Source of the DNA: Anaeromyxobacter sp. PSR-1
GTDB taxonomy: Bacteria > Myxococcota > Myxococcia > Myxococcales > Anaeromyxobacteraceae
Direction: 5' to 3'
NCBI RefSeq assembly: GCF_000964525.1
Contig: NZ_BAZG01000018.1
Location: 1 to 44,258, forward strand
DNA: 44,258 nucleotides
The stretch's first letter is position 1; every line of letters starts with the position of its first letter. The notes beneath the pieces were generated by a model, which did no database searches, had not been told where the DNA came from, and was given only the letters and a program-made list of their open reading frames with translations. Shown here one piece after another: positions 23,577-32,154 of the stretch. Position numbers and translations under genes: made by a program.

Positions 23577-25121
23577 ATGGAGAAGGCCAACGTGACGAAG
23601 AACGTCGGGATCGGCGAGCGCCTCGGGGGCGTGTTCGCCGTGCTGATCGCCATCCTGGGGGTCGTCGCGTGGCTGGGCGTGCAGCGGCTCTCGAGCCAGA
23701 AGGACGCCATCGGCGCGGTGGCGGGCCCGCGCTGGGAGGAGACGGAGCAGGGGGTGAGGGGCCTGGAGCAGATCGGCCGCGAGACGGCGCTGGTCTCGGC
23801 GGTGTTCCTGGCGCCCGACGTCGAGGCCGCCCGGACCGCGGTGACCGCGGCGGACGCGGCCGACCGCGACGCGGACGCGCTGGTGGACGCGCTCTCGGAG
23901 CGGGTGCGCACGTTCCGGTGCGAGCCGGGCGTCGCGGCCATGGAGCAGGTCGCCGCGGCGCGGCGGGCCTTCGCGGCGGCGTTCGAGCGCGCGCACGCGC
24001 TGCTCGAGCAGGGGCACCTCGAGGAGGCGCGCGCGCTGGCCCGGGCCGAGGTCCTCCCGCGGCTCGACGACGTCCACCGCGCGTGGGCGGCGTTCTTCGC
24101 GCACGAGGGCGTCCACGTGCGGACCGCCGCGGCGGCCGTGGAGGCGGACCACGCCGCGGCGCGGACGACCACGCTCGCGATGGGCGCGGCCGCGGTGCTG
24201 CTCGCGGCGGCGCTGGGCGTGTGGATCACCCGGAGCATCACCGTGCCGCTCCGCGGCGTCATCGGCGCGGCGAGGCGGATCGCGGCCGGGGACCTGCGCG
24301 ACCCGGTGCAGGTCACCTCGCGCGACGAGCTCGGCCTGCTCCAGCGCGCCATGCGCGACATGGGCGAGAAGCTGGCCGAGGTGATCGGCGAGGTCCGCGG
24401 CGGCGCGGAGGCGCTCACCGCCGCCTCGGCGCAGGTGGCCTCCACCTCGCAGTCGCTGTCGCAGGGCACCGGCGAGCAGGCGGCGAGCGCCGAGGAGGCC
24501 ACCGCGTCCCTCGAGGAGATGGGCGCGTCGATCGCGCAGAACGCGGACAACGCGCGGCAGACCGGGCAGATGGCGACCCTGGGGGCGCGCAACGTCGACG
24601 TGGGCGGCAAGGCGGTGGCCGAGTCGGTGGCGGCCATGCGCACGATCGCGCAGCAGATCTCGATCGTCGAGGAGATCGCCTACCAGACCAACCTGCTCGC
24701 GCTCAACGCGGCCATCGAGGCGGCGCGCGCCGGCGAGCACGGGCGGGGCTTCGCGGTGGTGGCCGCCGAGGTGCGCAAGCTCGCGGAGCGCGCGCAGCGC
24801 GCCGCGAAGGAGATCGGCGAGGTGGCCGGCTCGAGCGTGCAGGTGGCGGAGCGCAGCGGCGCGCTGATCGCCGAGCTGGTGCCCGCCGTGCAGCGGACCG
24901 CCGACCTGGTGCAGGAGGTGGCGGCCGCGTCGCAGCAGCAGGCGGTCGGGGTGGCCCAGGTCTCGAAGGCCATGGCCACCGTGGACCAGGTCACGCAGCG
25001 GAACGCCTCGGCGGCGGAGGAGCTCTCCGGGACCGCCGAGGAGATGGCCTCGCAGGCCGAGGCGCTCCTGCAGCAGGTCGGCTTCTTCCAGGTGCGCGAC
25101 GCCGGCCGGCGCGCGCGCTGA
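23577..25121 (+). CDS. Methyl-accepting chemotaxis protein
   Basis: A 514-residue transducer. Membrane helix 1 (about 11-31, [20 protein letters not shown]) is followed by a periplasmic four-helix-bundle type sensor of about 165 residues, membrane helix 2 (about 195-215, [19 protein letters not shown]), a HAMP linker ([22 protein letters not shown]), then the signalling coiled coil. The hairpin tip is intact ([49 protein letters not shown]), which binds CheA/CheW. No C-terminal CheR-binding pentapeptide is seen. A single Cys in the sensor (RTFRCEPG) is the only unusual residue. The ligand is unknown. Confidence 0.95.
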   Translation: MEKANVTKNVGIGERLGGVFAVLIAILGVVAWLGVQRLSSQKDAIGAVAGPRWEETEQGVRGLEQIGRETALVSAVFLAPDVEAARTAVTAADAADRDADALVDALSERVRTFRCEPGVAAMEQVAAARRAFAAAFERAHALLEQGHLEEARALARAEVLPRLDDVHRAWAAFFAHEGVHVRTAAAAVEADHAAARTTTLAMGAAAVLLAAALGVWITRSITVPLRGVIGAARRIAAGDLRDPVQVTSRDELGLLQRAMRDMGEKLAEVIGEVRGGAEALTAASAQVASTSQSLSQGTGEQAASAEEATASLEEMGASIAQNADNARQTGQMATLGARNVDVGGKAVAESVAAMRTIAQQISIVEEIAYQTNLLALNAAIEAARAGEHGRGFAVVAAEVRKLAERAQRAAKEIGEVAGSSVQVAERSGALIAELVPAVQRTADLVQEVAAASQQQAVGVAQVSKAMATVDQVTQRNASAAEELSGTAEEMASQAEALLQQVGFFQVRDAGRRAR

Positions 25122-25127
25122 GCCCGG

Positions 25128-25331
25128 TCAGTCCCAGCAGACCTTCCGGATGGGCAGCCCGCGCCCCTCCGGCTCGCCGCCCGCGCCGCCGACCTCCGTG
25201 CGGCAGGGGCCCTCGCTCGGCGCCCACAGCGGCCGCTCCTCGCTGCCGTCCGGGTGGAGGGCGTGGCGCGGCGCCAGCTGCTCGGGGGCGGCCGCGTGGC
25301 CCTCCGCGGGGTTCCAGCGGCGGCCGGTCAC
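25128..25331 (-). CDS. Small hypothetical protein next to the hemerythrin gene
   Basis: A 67-residue protein starting at a GTG that overlaps the stop of the hemerythrin gene (GTGA). It reads TGRRWNPAEGHAAAPEQL, then PRHALHPDGSEERPLWAPSEGPCRTE, and ends LPIRKVCWD. It is rich in Pro, Trp and charged residues, with two cysteines (PCRTE and VCWD) and no membrane helix. I do not recognise a family. The coupled start and codon use suggest a real gene. It ends 6 bases from the converging chemoreceptor gene. Confidence 0.55.
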   Translation of the reverse strand: MTGRRWNPAEGHAAAPEQLAPRHALHPDGSEERPLWAPSEGPCRTEVGGAGGEPEGRGLPIRKVCWD

Positions 25332-26050
25332 GGCGTCGCCTCCGTGAACGACCGCAGGCGGTCGAGGAGCTGCCGGTGCGCGTCGCCCTGCACGGCGCGG
25401 TCGGACATCGGGTAGAGCATGTGCTCCTCCTTCATGTTGTGGACCGAGAGGACCTGCGTGAGCCCGCCCACCGCCGCGGCCAGGCCGCCGGCGTCCTCGC
25501 GGTGCAGCGACTCGGTGGCCTCGCGCATCCGCTCGCGGATCTGCACGTGCTCCATGCGCATCACCTGCGTCGGGCCGGAGGTCATGCCGGTGGCGCCCTC
25601 GAACGTCGGGAACAGGACCTGCTCCTCGGCGTCGATGTGGCGGTCGAGCCCGGACGCGAACTCGGCGAAGCGCCGCGCCGCGTCCCGGTACTCGCCCACC
25701 GCGGCGAGCCGCTCCACCTCGGGCAGGATCGCGTCGAGCCGGCGGTGGTCCGCCTCGAGGTAGCCGGTCACCGTGTCGGGCGCGCCGTCCGCGGGCGCGG
25801 CCGCCTGCCGCCCCGGCGCCTTGCGCGCGATCCGGACCTGCCAGGCGGTCGGGCCCTGCTCGAGGTACTCGTGCTGCGCCTCGCCGGGCCGGACGAACCG
25901 GAACTGCTGCAGGAGCGGCATGGGGTCGTGGTCGTTCACGATCACCATCGACTCGCCGGTGGCGAGCGCGTCGAAGCACTGGAAGACGAGGCCGTGCCGC
26001 ACCTGCGGTGGGAGGGTTCGGAGGTCGATCACGCGGGGCTGCTGGGGCAT
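25328..26050 (-). CDS. DUF2249 plus hemerythrin-like domain protein
   Basis: A 240-residue two-domain protein. Residues about 5-75 match DUF2249: VIDLRTLPPQVRHGLVFQCFDALATGESMVIVNDHDPMPLLQQF, then GPTAWQVRIARK. Residues about 92-230 form a hemerythrin (HHE) four-helix bundle with likely di-iron ligands in YLEADHRRLD, LDRHIDAEEQVLFP, RMEHVQIRERM and LSVHNMKEEHMLYP. DUF2249-hemerythrin proteins are common in bacteria respiring nitrogen oxides and may sense or buffer NO or O2, or aid iron-sulfur repair; here that is inference. The ATG at 26050 starts a gene coupled to a 67-residue downstream gene. Confidence 0.92.
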   Translation of the reverse strand: MPQQPRVIDLRTLPPQVRHGLVFQCFDALATGESMVIVNDHDPMPLLQQFRFVRPGEAQHEYLEQGPTAWQVRIARKAPGRQAAAPADGAPDTVTGYLEADHRRLDAILPEVERLAAVGEYRDAARRFAEFASGLDRHIDAEEQVLFPTFEGATGMTSGPTQVMRMEHVQIRERMREATESLHREDAGGLAAAVGGLTQVLSVHNMKEEHMLYPMSDRAVQGDAHRQLLDRLRSFTEATP

Positions 26051-26203
26051 CGGGTTCGCTCCTGTCGAACTGCGGGGACACAGGCCGGGGTTGCACGGGT
26101 CGTGCCCCTCGCGGGCGGGCGGTCTGGTTCGCGGATGCGCTGGCCGCCAGGCGTTTCGTGAGCGAGAGGGCTACCGGCGCCGCCCCTCGCGGGAGCGAAG
26201 GGT

Positions 26204-26228
26204 GTTCCAGGGCGTCTCGAACTGGAAC
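26204..26228. promoter_or_regulatory. Inverted repeat upstream of the small protein gene
   Basis: Perfect 7-base arms GTTCCAG (26204-26210) and CTGGAAC (26222-26228) with an 11-base spacer, about 50 bases before the start at 26276. The spacing of nearly two helical turns between arm centres suits a dimeric regulator. No regulator gene adjoins it. A palindrome of this size can also occur by chance. Confidence 0.3.
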
Positions 26229-26275
26229 GCGGACCGCTCCCTGCCCGGCGCGCCGGCCGGCCCCACATTGCGCGC

Positions 26276-26551
26276 ATGGACGGCTCCGTGCTGGAGAGGG
26301 CGTTCACGAGGGCGGAGGAGGCGCTGCTCTCGCGCACGCTGGTCGGGCGCAGGCTCGCCGCGGACGTGCGCGACGCGGCCGGCCTGGTGGTGTTCGCCGC
26401 CGGCGCCGAGATCGACCGGCCGCTCCTCGACCGGGCGCGCGAGCGCGGGCTGCTCGAGGAGGTGGCGCGCGCCGCCGAGCCGGGCACGAGCGACACCGAG
26501 CTGGAGGAGCTGTTCCTGTGGCTCGCCGAGCGCCGGCGCCCCCGGGGCTGA
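26276..26551 (+). CDS. Small hypothetical protein overlapping the lipid-kinase gene
   Basis: A 91-residue soluble protein. The middle (LVGRRLAADVRDAAGLVVFAAGAEIDRPLLDRARERGLLEEVAR) has the rhythm GR-x-x-A-x-DV-x-x-x-x-G-x-x-x-x-x-AG-x-x-I, which resembles small barrel-sandwich or SLBB-like modules. The family is not certain. CACATT lies 6-7 bases before the ATG, like a leaderless -10 box. The last 34 bases overlap the kinase gene, whose ribosome site (GGAGG) lies inside this gene, so the two are probably translated together. Confidence 0.65.
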   Translation: MDGSVLERAFTRAEEALLSRTLVGRRLAADVRDAAGLVVFAAGAEIDRPLLDRARERGLLEEVARAAEPGTSDTELEELFLWLAERRRPRG

Positions 26552-27462
26552 GCGCCGGCGGCGACGCGGTGCTGCTCGTGAACGGCGCCGCGCGGAGGGG
26601 CGAGTCCGCGCTGGCCGCCGCGCGCGCTGCGCTGGAGCAGGCGGGGGTGCTCCTCGTCGAGGCGCGCGCCATCGAGCCGGCGGAGTTGACGGAGCGTGTC
26701 GAGGCGGCGCTCGCGGCCGGGGCGCGGCGCGTGATCGTGGGGGGCGGCGACGGGTCGCTCGCCGCGGCGGCGTCCGCGCTCGCCGGCACCGGCGCGGCGC
26801 TCGGCGTCCTGCCGCTCGGCACCGCGAACGACTTCGCGCGCACGCTGCGCATCCCGGACGACCTCGCGGGCGCGGCGCGGGCGATCGCGCGCGGGCGCGT
26901 GCGCCGGGTGGACGTCGGCCGGGCCGGCCGGCGCGCGTTCCTGAACGCCGCGAGCGTGGGCGCCTCGTCCGAGCTGACGCGGCGGCTCGACGACGGCCTG
27001 AAGCGGCGCGCCGGGACGCTCGCGTACCCGGTGGCGGGCGCCGCCGCCGCGGGCCAGCCGCCGTTCCGGGCGCGGCTCGAGGTGGACGGTCGAAGCGAGG
27101 ACCTGGACGCGCTGCAGGTGGTGGTGGGGAACGGCCGGTACCACGGCGGCGGCCGGCTCGTCGCGCCGCGCGCCCGCGCCGACGACCACCTCCTGGACGT
27201 GTACGTGCTCGCCGCGGCGTCGTCGCCGGGCGCGCCGCGCCTGCGGGATCGCCTGCGCGACGTCGCCGGGCTGGCGCGCTACGCGCTGCTGCTCCTGCGC
27301 GGGCGACACCTCGAGCACCCGGGCGTGCTCCACGTGCGCGCGACGCGCGCCTCGCTCTGGACCGATCCGCCGCTCGAGATCGACGCGGACGGCGAGCTGG
27401 CCGGGTCCACGCCGGCCGAGTTCCGGGTCGCGCCGGGGCAGCTGGCCGTGCTGGCGCCGTAG
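26518..27462 (+). CDS. Diacylglycerol/lipid kinase family protein (YegS-like)
   Basis: A 314-residue DAGK-catalytic-domain protein. The nucleotide motif GGGDGS is at 75-80 (family GGDGT) and PLGTANDFA at 99-107 (family PLGTGNDFA). LNAASVGASSELTRR and VVVGNGRYHGGGRLVAPRARADDHLLDVYVL are the usual C-terminal beta-sandwich motifs with the metal-binding Asp. EIDADGEL near the end matches the family's (Q/V)DGE. Substrate could be diacylglycerol, phosphatidylglycerol or a polyprenol. GTG 26518 is chosen for its GGAGG 10 bases upstream; GTG 26569, nearer the first strand, is an alternative. Confidence 0.9.
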   Translation: MARRAPAPPGLSAGGDAVLLVNGAARRGESALAAARAALEQAGVLLVEARAIEPAELTERVEAALAAGARRVIVGGGDGSLAAAASALAGTGAALGVLPLGTANDFARTLRIPDDLAGAARAIARGRVRRVDVGRAGRRAFLNAASVGASSELTRRLDDGLKRRAGTLAYPVAGAAAAGQPPFRARLEVDGRSEDLDALQVVVGNGRYHGGGRLVAPRARADDHLLDVYVLAAASSPGAPRLRDRLRDVAGLARYALLLLRGRHLEHPGVLHVRATRASLWTDPPLEIDADGELAGSTPAEFRVAPGQLAVLAP

Positions 27463-27601
27463 CGGGGCCGGCCGCCCCGGGATGCGTCGCCCGGCACACG
27501 GAGCGTGTGGTCGGCAGGACACGCGCCGGCGGGATGCGCCCTGATCCCGAGGAGATGCACGCGGGGGGGCGGCGGCCCGGGGCTTGCGAGGAGCCGGCGC
27601 C

Positions 27602-28120
27602 ATGACCCCGCTCGTCCTCCGCGCCGCCGTGGCCTCGCTCCTCCTCGTCCCGCCGCTCGCGTTCCTGCTCGCGTGCGCGCGCCGGGCGCTGCCGCCCCCG
27701 GCCTGCCCGCCCGCGGACGCGGTGGTCCTCGTCGACACCGCCGGGCATCGCCTGGCGCTCTGCGAGGCCGGCGCCGCGGCCGCGGTCTTCCCGGTGGCGC
27801 TCGGCAGCGCCGGGACGGAGAAGCGCGCCGAGGGCGATCGGCGCACGCCGCTCGGCGCGTACGCGCTGGGCGCGCCGCGGCCGTCCGCCGGCTTCGGCAC
27901 GTTCATCCCCATCGGCTACCCGACGCCGGAGCAGCGGCGCGCCGGGCTCACCGGCAGCAACGTGGGCATCCACGGGCCGGCGAGGAGGATGCGCTGGGCG
28001 GGGCAGCTCAACACGTGGGCCGACTGGACCGCCGGCTGCGTGGCGCTCGGGTCCGACCCGGAGGTCGCCGCGGTGGCCGCCTTCGTCGAGCGGCGCCGGC
28101 CCCGCGTGGTGCTGCGCTGA
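27602..28120 (+). CDS. L,D-transpeptidase (YkuD) family protein
   Basis: A 172-residue envelope protein. An N-terminal hydrophobic segment with a Cys (residues 8-25, AAVASLLLVPPLAFLLAC) could be a lipoprotein signal or anchor. The YkuD domain starts AVVLVDTAGHRLALCE and holds GDRRTPLGAYAL, GSNVGIHG (His124) and DWTAGCVAL (Cys146), matching the HxG...SxGC(I/V)R/A catalytic pattern, with Thr-Ala in place of Ser-x. Such enzymes form 3-3 peptidoglycan cross-links or attach lipoproteins to the wall. It converges with the thioredoxin gene 4 bases later. Confidence 0.9.
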   Translation: MTPLVLRAAVASLLLVPPLAFLLACARRALPPPACPPADAVVLVDTAGHRLALCEAGAAAAVFPVALGSAGTEKRAEGDRRTPLGAYALGAPRPSAGFGTFIPIGYPTPEQRRAGLTGSNVGIHGPARRMRWAGQLNTWADWTAGCVALGSDPEVAAVAAFVERRRPRVVLR

Positions 28121-28124
28121 CGGC

Positions 28125-28571
28125 TCAGCCGGCGAAGGTCGCGGCGGTGGTGAAGCGGCGCAGCTCCTCGTACGGCAGCGCGCCGGAGACCCGGTCCACC
28201 TCCTTGCCGTCGCGGAACACGACGAGCGTGGGGATGGCCTGGATCCCGAAGCGCGCGCCGGCGGCCGGGCTCGCCTCGGTGTCCACCTTCAGGACCACCA
28301 GGCGCCCGGCCTGCTCGCGCGCGAGCCGCTCGAGCACCGGCGCGAAGGCGCGGCACGGGGCGCACCACGGCGCCCAGAAGTCCACCAGCACCGGCGCCGG
28401 GCTGCTCGCGACCGCGCGCTCCAGCTCCGCGAGGTCGGCGTGGCCGGGGGCGCCGGAGGTGTCGAGGTCCGCCTTGCACTTCCCGCAGACCGGCTGGCGC
28501 CCCGGCGTGAGCAGGGCGAGGCGGTTCATCGCGCCGCAGCGGGCGCACCGGTAGATGAGGGGGGAGGACAT
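28125..28571 (-). CDS. trxC: Thioredoxin 2 (zinc-ribbon type)
   Basis: A 148-residue thioredoxin. An N-terminal zinc ribbon has Cys9/Cys12 and Cys29/Cys32. The thioredoxin fold has the active site WCAPC (69-73, the variant of WCGPC found in TrxC-like proteins), the cis-proline AIPTL and the closing FRDGKEVDRVSG. TrxC proteins are cytoplasmic disulfide reductases induced by oxidative stress, with the zinc site sensitive to oxidation. The ATG at 28571 is preceded by a weak purine stretch. Gene symbol follows the domain layout. Confidence 0.92.
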   Translation of the reverse strand: MSSPLIYRCARCGAMNRLALLTPGRQPVCGKCKADLDTSGAPGHADLAELERAVASSPAPVLVDFWAPWCAPCRAFAPVLERLAREQAGRLVVLKVDTEASPAAGARFGIQAIPTLVVFRDGKEVDRVSGALPYEELRRFTTAATFAG

Positions 28572-28601
28572 GGCTCGAACATGCGTACGCCGCGGCCGCT
28601 G

Positions 28602-29543
28602 TCAAACGCGCGGCGCCCGCCGGGCCCGCGCCCCGGGGCCGCGCCCGCCGCGCAGGGCGGCCGCGACGAAGTCCACGAACGCGCGCACTCGCGCCGGCAC
28701 GGAGCCGGCGGGGCCCAGGAACAGCGCGTGGATCTCGAGGACGTCGCCGGGCTCGAACGCCTCGAGGACGCGCACCAGGCGCCCGGCCTCGAGGTCGGCG
28801 GCGACCTGGAACAGCGCCAGGCGCGCGAGGCCGGCGCCCGCGAGCGCCAGCTGCCGCGCGGTCTCGCCGTCGCCCGCGCGCACGGCGCCGCGCACCGGCA
28901 CGCGCAGCGCCTCGCCGCCCCGGCGGAACGGCCAGTCGTCGAGGGCGCGCGCGAACGTGAAGCCGATCCGCTCGTGCGCGTCGAGGTCGGCGGGCGTGCG
29001 CGGCGTCCCGCGCCGCGCGAGGTACGCGGGCGACGCGACCACGGCCACCGGGCTCTCGCCCAGCTTGCGCGCGAGCAGCCGGGACGCGCGCAGCGGACCC
29101 ACCCGGATCGCCACGTCGGCGCGGCGCTCCACCAGATCCACCACCTCGTCGGTGAGCACCACGTCGAGCGTGATCCCGGGGTTCGCCTGGAGGAACGCCG
29201 GCACCCGCGGGAGCAGGCAGTGCACGCCGAACGGGAGGTTCGCGTTCACGCGGACGCGGCCGCGCGGCGCGCCGCCTGCGGCCGCCGCCTCGGCGTCCTC
29301 GACCTCCGCCAGGATCGCGATCGCCCGCCGGTGGAACGCCTCGCCCTCCGCGGTGAGCCGGACGGCGCGCGTGGTGCGCGTGAGCAGCCTCGCGCCGAGC
29401 CGCGCCTCGAGGCGCGTGACCAGCTTGTTCACCGCCGAGGGCGTCCTCCCGAGCGCGCGGCCCGCGGCGGAGAAGCCGCCCAGCTCCGCCACGGTCGCGA
29501 ACGCCTCCATCTCGTACAGCCGGTTGCCCTCGCCGTGCGGCAT
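28602..29543 (-). CDS. LysR family transcriptional regulator
   Basis: A 313-residue LysR regulator. The winged helix-turn-helix is at about 9-70: YEMEAFATVAELGGFSAAGRALGRTPSAVNKLVTRLEARLGARLLTRTTRAVRLTAEGE. The effector domain (GRVRVNANLPFGVHCLLPRVPAFLQANPGITLDVVLTD) resembles the DsdC/CrgA-like group. It is divergent from the aldo-keto reductase across a 145-base gap that holds a T-N11-A palindrome (29546-29560), the normal LysR arrangement. It probably controls that gene and itself. Inducer unknown. Confidence 0.93.
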   Translation of the reverse strand: MPHGEGNRLYEMEAFATVAELGGFSAAGRALGRTPSAVNKLVTRLEARLGARLLTRTTRAVRLTAEGEAFHRRAIAILAEVEDAEAAAAGGAPRGRVRVNANLPFGVHCLLPRVPAFLQANPGITLDVVLTDEVVDLVERRADVAIRVGPLRASRLLARKLGESPVAVVASPAYLARRGTPRTPADLDAHERIGFTFARALDDWPFRRGGEALRVPVRGAVRAGDGETARQLALAGAGLARLALFQVAADLEAGRLVRVLEAFEPGDVLEIHALFLGPAGSVPARVRAFVDFVAAALRGGRGPGARARRAPRV

Positions 29544-29545
29544 CG

Positions 29546-29560
29546 GTGAATCCCGTTCAC
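29546..29560. promoter_or_regulatory. Palindrome with T-N11-A layout, probable LysR operator
   Basis: GTGAA (29546-29550), 5 bases, TTCAC (29556-29560): a perfect inverted repeat that fits the T-N11-A consensus of LysR binding sites. It lies 2 bases before the LysR start codon and about 130 bases before the divergent reductase. Binding by the adjacent LysR is inferred from position. Confidence 0.5.
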
Positions 29561-29688
29561 AGGTGTTGTGCCTGCGGAGTGGTAGCGCGGGCGGGGGGTG
29601 CCGCGCATCCTTTCCGCTCCGCGCCCGTCGCACGCAGGCCGACGCCGCCGTCGCGCGGGGCGCGCCAACCCGGGGGAGGAGGAGCACC

Positions 29689-30723
29689 ATGGAGCATCGG
29701 AGACTGGGGACATCGGGGCTGGAGGTGCCGGCGCTGAGCTTCGGCGCCGGGACGTTCGGAGGGACGGGGCCGCTGTTCAGCGCCTGGGGGACGATCGACG
29801 TCGCGGGCGCCCGGCGCATGGTGGACATGTGCCTGGACGCGGGCGTCACGCTGTTCGACACCGCGGACGTCTACTCGTCGGGCGCCTCGGAGGAGGTGCT
29901 GGGCGCGGCGCTGGAGGGCCGGCGCGAGCGGGTGCTCGTCTCCACCAAGACCGGGCTCCCCACCGGCGACGGCCCCAACGACGCGGGCACCTCCCGGCTG
30001 CGCCTCGTCCGCGCCTGCGAGGCGGCGCTGCGGCGGCTCCGCACCGATCGCATCGACCTGCTGCAGCTCCACGCGTTCGACGCCCGCACCCCGGTGGACG
30101 AGGTGCTCGCCACGCTCGACGAGCTGGTCCGCGCCGGGAAGGTCCGCTACGTGGGCGCCTCCAACTTCTCGGGCTGGCAGCTGATGAAGTCCCTCGCGGC
30201 GGCGGATCGCCACGGGTGGCCGCGCCACGTGGCGCACCAGGTGTACTACTCGCTCGTCGGACGCGACTACGAGTGGGAGCTCATGCCGCTCGCGCAGGAT
30301 CAGGGCGTGGGCGCGGTGGTCTGGAGCCCGCTCGGCTGGGGTCGGCTCACCGGCAGGGTTCGCCGCGGCCAGCCGCTGCCGGCCGTGAGCCGGCTCCACC
30401 AGACGGCCGAGTACGGGCCGCCCGTGGACGAGGCGCTGCTGTACCGCGTGGTGGACGCGCTCGAGGCGGTGGCCCAGGAGACGGGCCGCACCGTCCCGCA
30501 GGTCGCGCTCAACTGGCTGCTCCGCCGTCCGAGCGTGTCCACGGTCGTGATCGGCGCCCGGACCGAGGAGCAGCTGCGCGACAACCTGGGCGCGGTGGGC
30601 TGGGCGCTCACGCCGGAGCAGGTCGCGGCGCTCGACGCCGCGAGCGCGGTGCCCGCTCCCTACCCGTACTGGCCCTACCGGCGGCAGGCCGGCTTCGCGC
30701 GACTCTCCCCGCCGGCCGTCTGA
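29689..30723 (+). CDS. Aldo/keto reductase
   Basis: A 344-residue AKR of the TIM-barrel family. The catalytic tetrad is visible: Asp57 (LFDTAD), Tyr62 (VYSSG), Lys87 (VSTKTG) and His128 (LLQLHAFD). GASNFSGWQLMK and the C-terminal VVIGARTEEQLRDNLGAV form the NADPH-binding end. The overall pattern is close to the YajO/Tas-like group. The ATG at 29689 has a strong GGAGGAGGAG just upstream. It is divergent from the LysR gene and probably regulated by it. Substrate is unknown. Confidence 0.94.
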   Translation: MEHRRLGTSGLEVPALSFGAGTFGGTGPLFSAWGTIDVAGARRMVDMCLDAGVTLFDTADVYSSGASEEVLGAALEGRRERVLVSTKTGLPTGDGPNDAGTSRLRLVRACEAALRRLRTDRIDLLQLHAFDARTPVDEVLATLDELVRAGKVRYVGASNFSGWQLMKSLAAADRHGWPRHVAHQVYYSLVGRDYEWELMPLAQDQGVGAVVWSPLGWGRLTGRVRRGQPLPAVSRLHQTAEYGPPVDEALLYRVVDALEAVAQETGRTVPQVALNWLLRRPSVSTVVIGARTEEQLRDNLGAVGWALTPEQVAALDAASAVPAPYPYWPYRRQAGFARLSPPAV

Positions 30724-30826
30724 CGCGCCGGGCCCCCCGTGCGCGCATGGGCGCGGCTCCTTCGGGGCTGCTGCCTCGCGCCGCCTTCGATGAAACACTG
30801 GCGGGGCAGCGCGGGCGGGGGGTCCC

Positions 30827-31012
30827 ATGAAGGCGCGGTCGCTGGGCCAGGTGATGTGGCTGAACCTGCGCGCGCTCCCGGGCGCCGCGCTCGCCATGCT
30901 GCCGATCCTCTTGCGGCGGCCCGCCGGCGCGCGCCGGCGGAAGCCGCGCGAGGAGGGCGCCGGCGCCCCGCTGCCGGACGCCGAGCCGGGCCGGGGCAGC
31001 GCCACGTCGTGA
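30827..31012 (+). CDS. Small basic membrane protein upstream of a glycosyltransferase
   Basis: A 61-residue protein. A hydrophobic stretch (about 7-28, LGQVMWLNLRALPGAALAMLPILL) is followed by a very basic region (RRPAGARRRKPREEG) and a Pro/Gly-rich tail. It ends 22 bases before the GT4 gene on the same strand, and GGGCGGGGGG before the ATG could serve as ribosome site. It could anchor or assist the glycosyltransferase. No family is recognised; the short length keeps confidence moderate. Confidence 0.5.
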   Translation: MKARSLGQVMWLNLRALPGAALAMLPILLRRPAGARRRKPREEGAGAPLPDAEPGRGSATS

Positions 31013-31034
31013 GCGCGGGCCGGGGGGAGCGGGC

Positions 31035-32138
31035 GTGAAGATCGGGATCGTCACCGAGTACTACTACCCGAGCATCGGCGGGGTTCAGGAGCACGTCCAC
31101 CACTTCGCTCGCGAGGCGCGGCGGCTCGGGCACGCCGTGAAGATCCTCACCAGCGAGATGCCCGACCTGCCGCCGCCCTCGGCCGAGGCGAGCGGTCCGG
31201 ACGTGCTGAGGCTGGCGCGCAGCCGCCCCTTCTACCTGAACGGCGGCTTCGGCCGCGTCTCGGTCGGCCTCGGCCTGTCCCGCGCCATGCGCGACGCGCT
31301 CGACCGTGAGCGCTTCGACCTCGTGCACGTCCACTGCCCCATCACGCCGGTGCTGCCCTGGCTCGCGCTCCAGCACGCCCGCGTGCCGGTCGCCGGCACC
31401 CTCCACACGCACTACACCCCCGGCCTCGGCTCGCGCCTGGCGGCCGGCCTGGAGCGGCGCTACCTCGGCCGGCTCGACCTGGTGCTGGCCGTCTCGCACG
31501 CGGCCGCGTCGCTCGCCACCGGCATCCGCGACGACGTGCAGATCGTCCCGAACGGCGTGGACGCGGAGGGGTTCGGCCAGGGGCGCCGCCCGGCGCGCTT
31601 CGACGACGGCCGCTTCAACGTGCTGTGGGTCGGCCGCCTCGAGCCGCGCAACGGGCTCGACCGCATGCTGCGCGCGTTCGCGCGCCTGCGGGCCCGCCTC
31701 CCGGCGCGGCTGCTGGTGCTGGGCGACGGGCCGCTCCGCCGCCGCTACGAGCGGATGGTCCCGCGCGACCTCGCCGGCGACGTGGTGTTCGCCGGGGCGG
31801 TGATCGAGGGGCGGGCCGACTGGTATGCCGCCGCGCACGTCTACTGCGCCCCCACCAGCGTCGCCTCCTTCGGCGTGACGCTGCTGGAGGCCATGGCGGC
31901 CGGGCGCCCGGTGCTCGCGTCCGACATCGACGGGTTCCGCGAGGTGCTGCACGACGGGCAGGAGGGGCGGCTGCTCCCGCCGGACGACGCCGACGCGTGG
32001 GCCGGCGCGCTCGAGGCGCTCGCGCGCGACCCGGCGGGCGCCGCCGCCCTGGGCGCCCGCGGCCGGGCGACCGCGGCGAGGTACGCCTGGCCGATCGTGG
32101 CGCGGCGCGTGCTCGACCTGTATCAGCAGGTGGTCTGA
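31035..32138 (+). CDS. Glycosyltransferase family 4 (PimA-like)
   Basis: A 367-residue GT-B enzyme. The N-terminal acceptor half starts MKIGIVTEYYYPSIGGVQEHVHHFAREARRLGH, with the glycine loop GGVQ typical of GT4, then DLVHVHCP and GTLHTHYT. The C-terminal donor half has VLWVGRLEPRNGLDRMLRAF, LLVLGDGPLRRRYE and the EX7E-like catalytic stretch SFGVTLLEAMAAGRPVLASDIDGF. This pattern resembles phosphatidylinositol mannosyltransferase and related lipid glycosyltransferases. It is followed by an acyltransferase 16 bases on, so an acylated glycolipid or glycan is a reasonable guess. Confidence 0.93.
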   Translation: MKIGIVTEYYYPSIGGVQEHVHHFAREARRLGHAVKILTSEMPDLPPPSAEASGPDVLRLARSRPFYLNGGFGRVSVGLGLSRAMRDALDRERFDLVHVHCPITPVLPWLALQHARVPVAGTLHTHYTPGLGSRLAAGLERRYLGRLDLVLAVSHAAASLATGIRDDVQIVPNGVDAEGFGQGRRPARFDDGRFNVLWVGRLEPRNGLDRMLRAFARLRARLPARLLVLGDGPLRRRYERMVPRDLAGDVVFAGAVIEGRADWYAAAHVYCAPTSVASFGVTLLEAMAAGRPVLASDIDGFREVLHDGQEGRLLPPDDADAWAGALEALARDPAGAAALGARGRATAARYAWPIVARRVLDLYQQVV

Positions 32139-32154
32139 GGAGCAGTCCGGGGCG

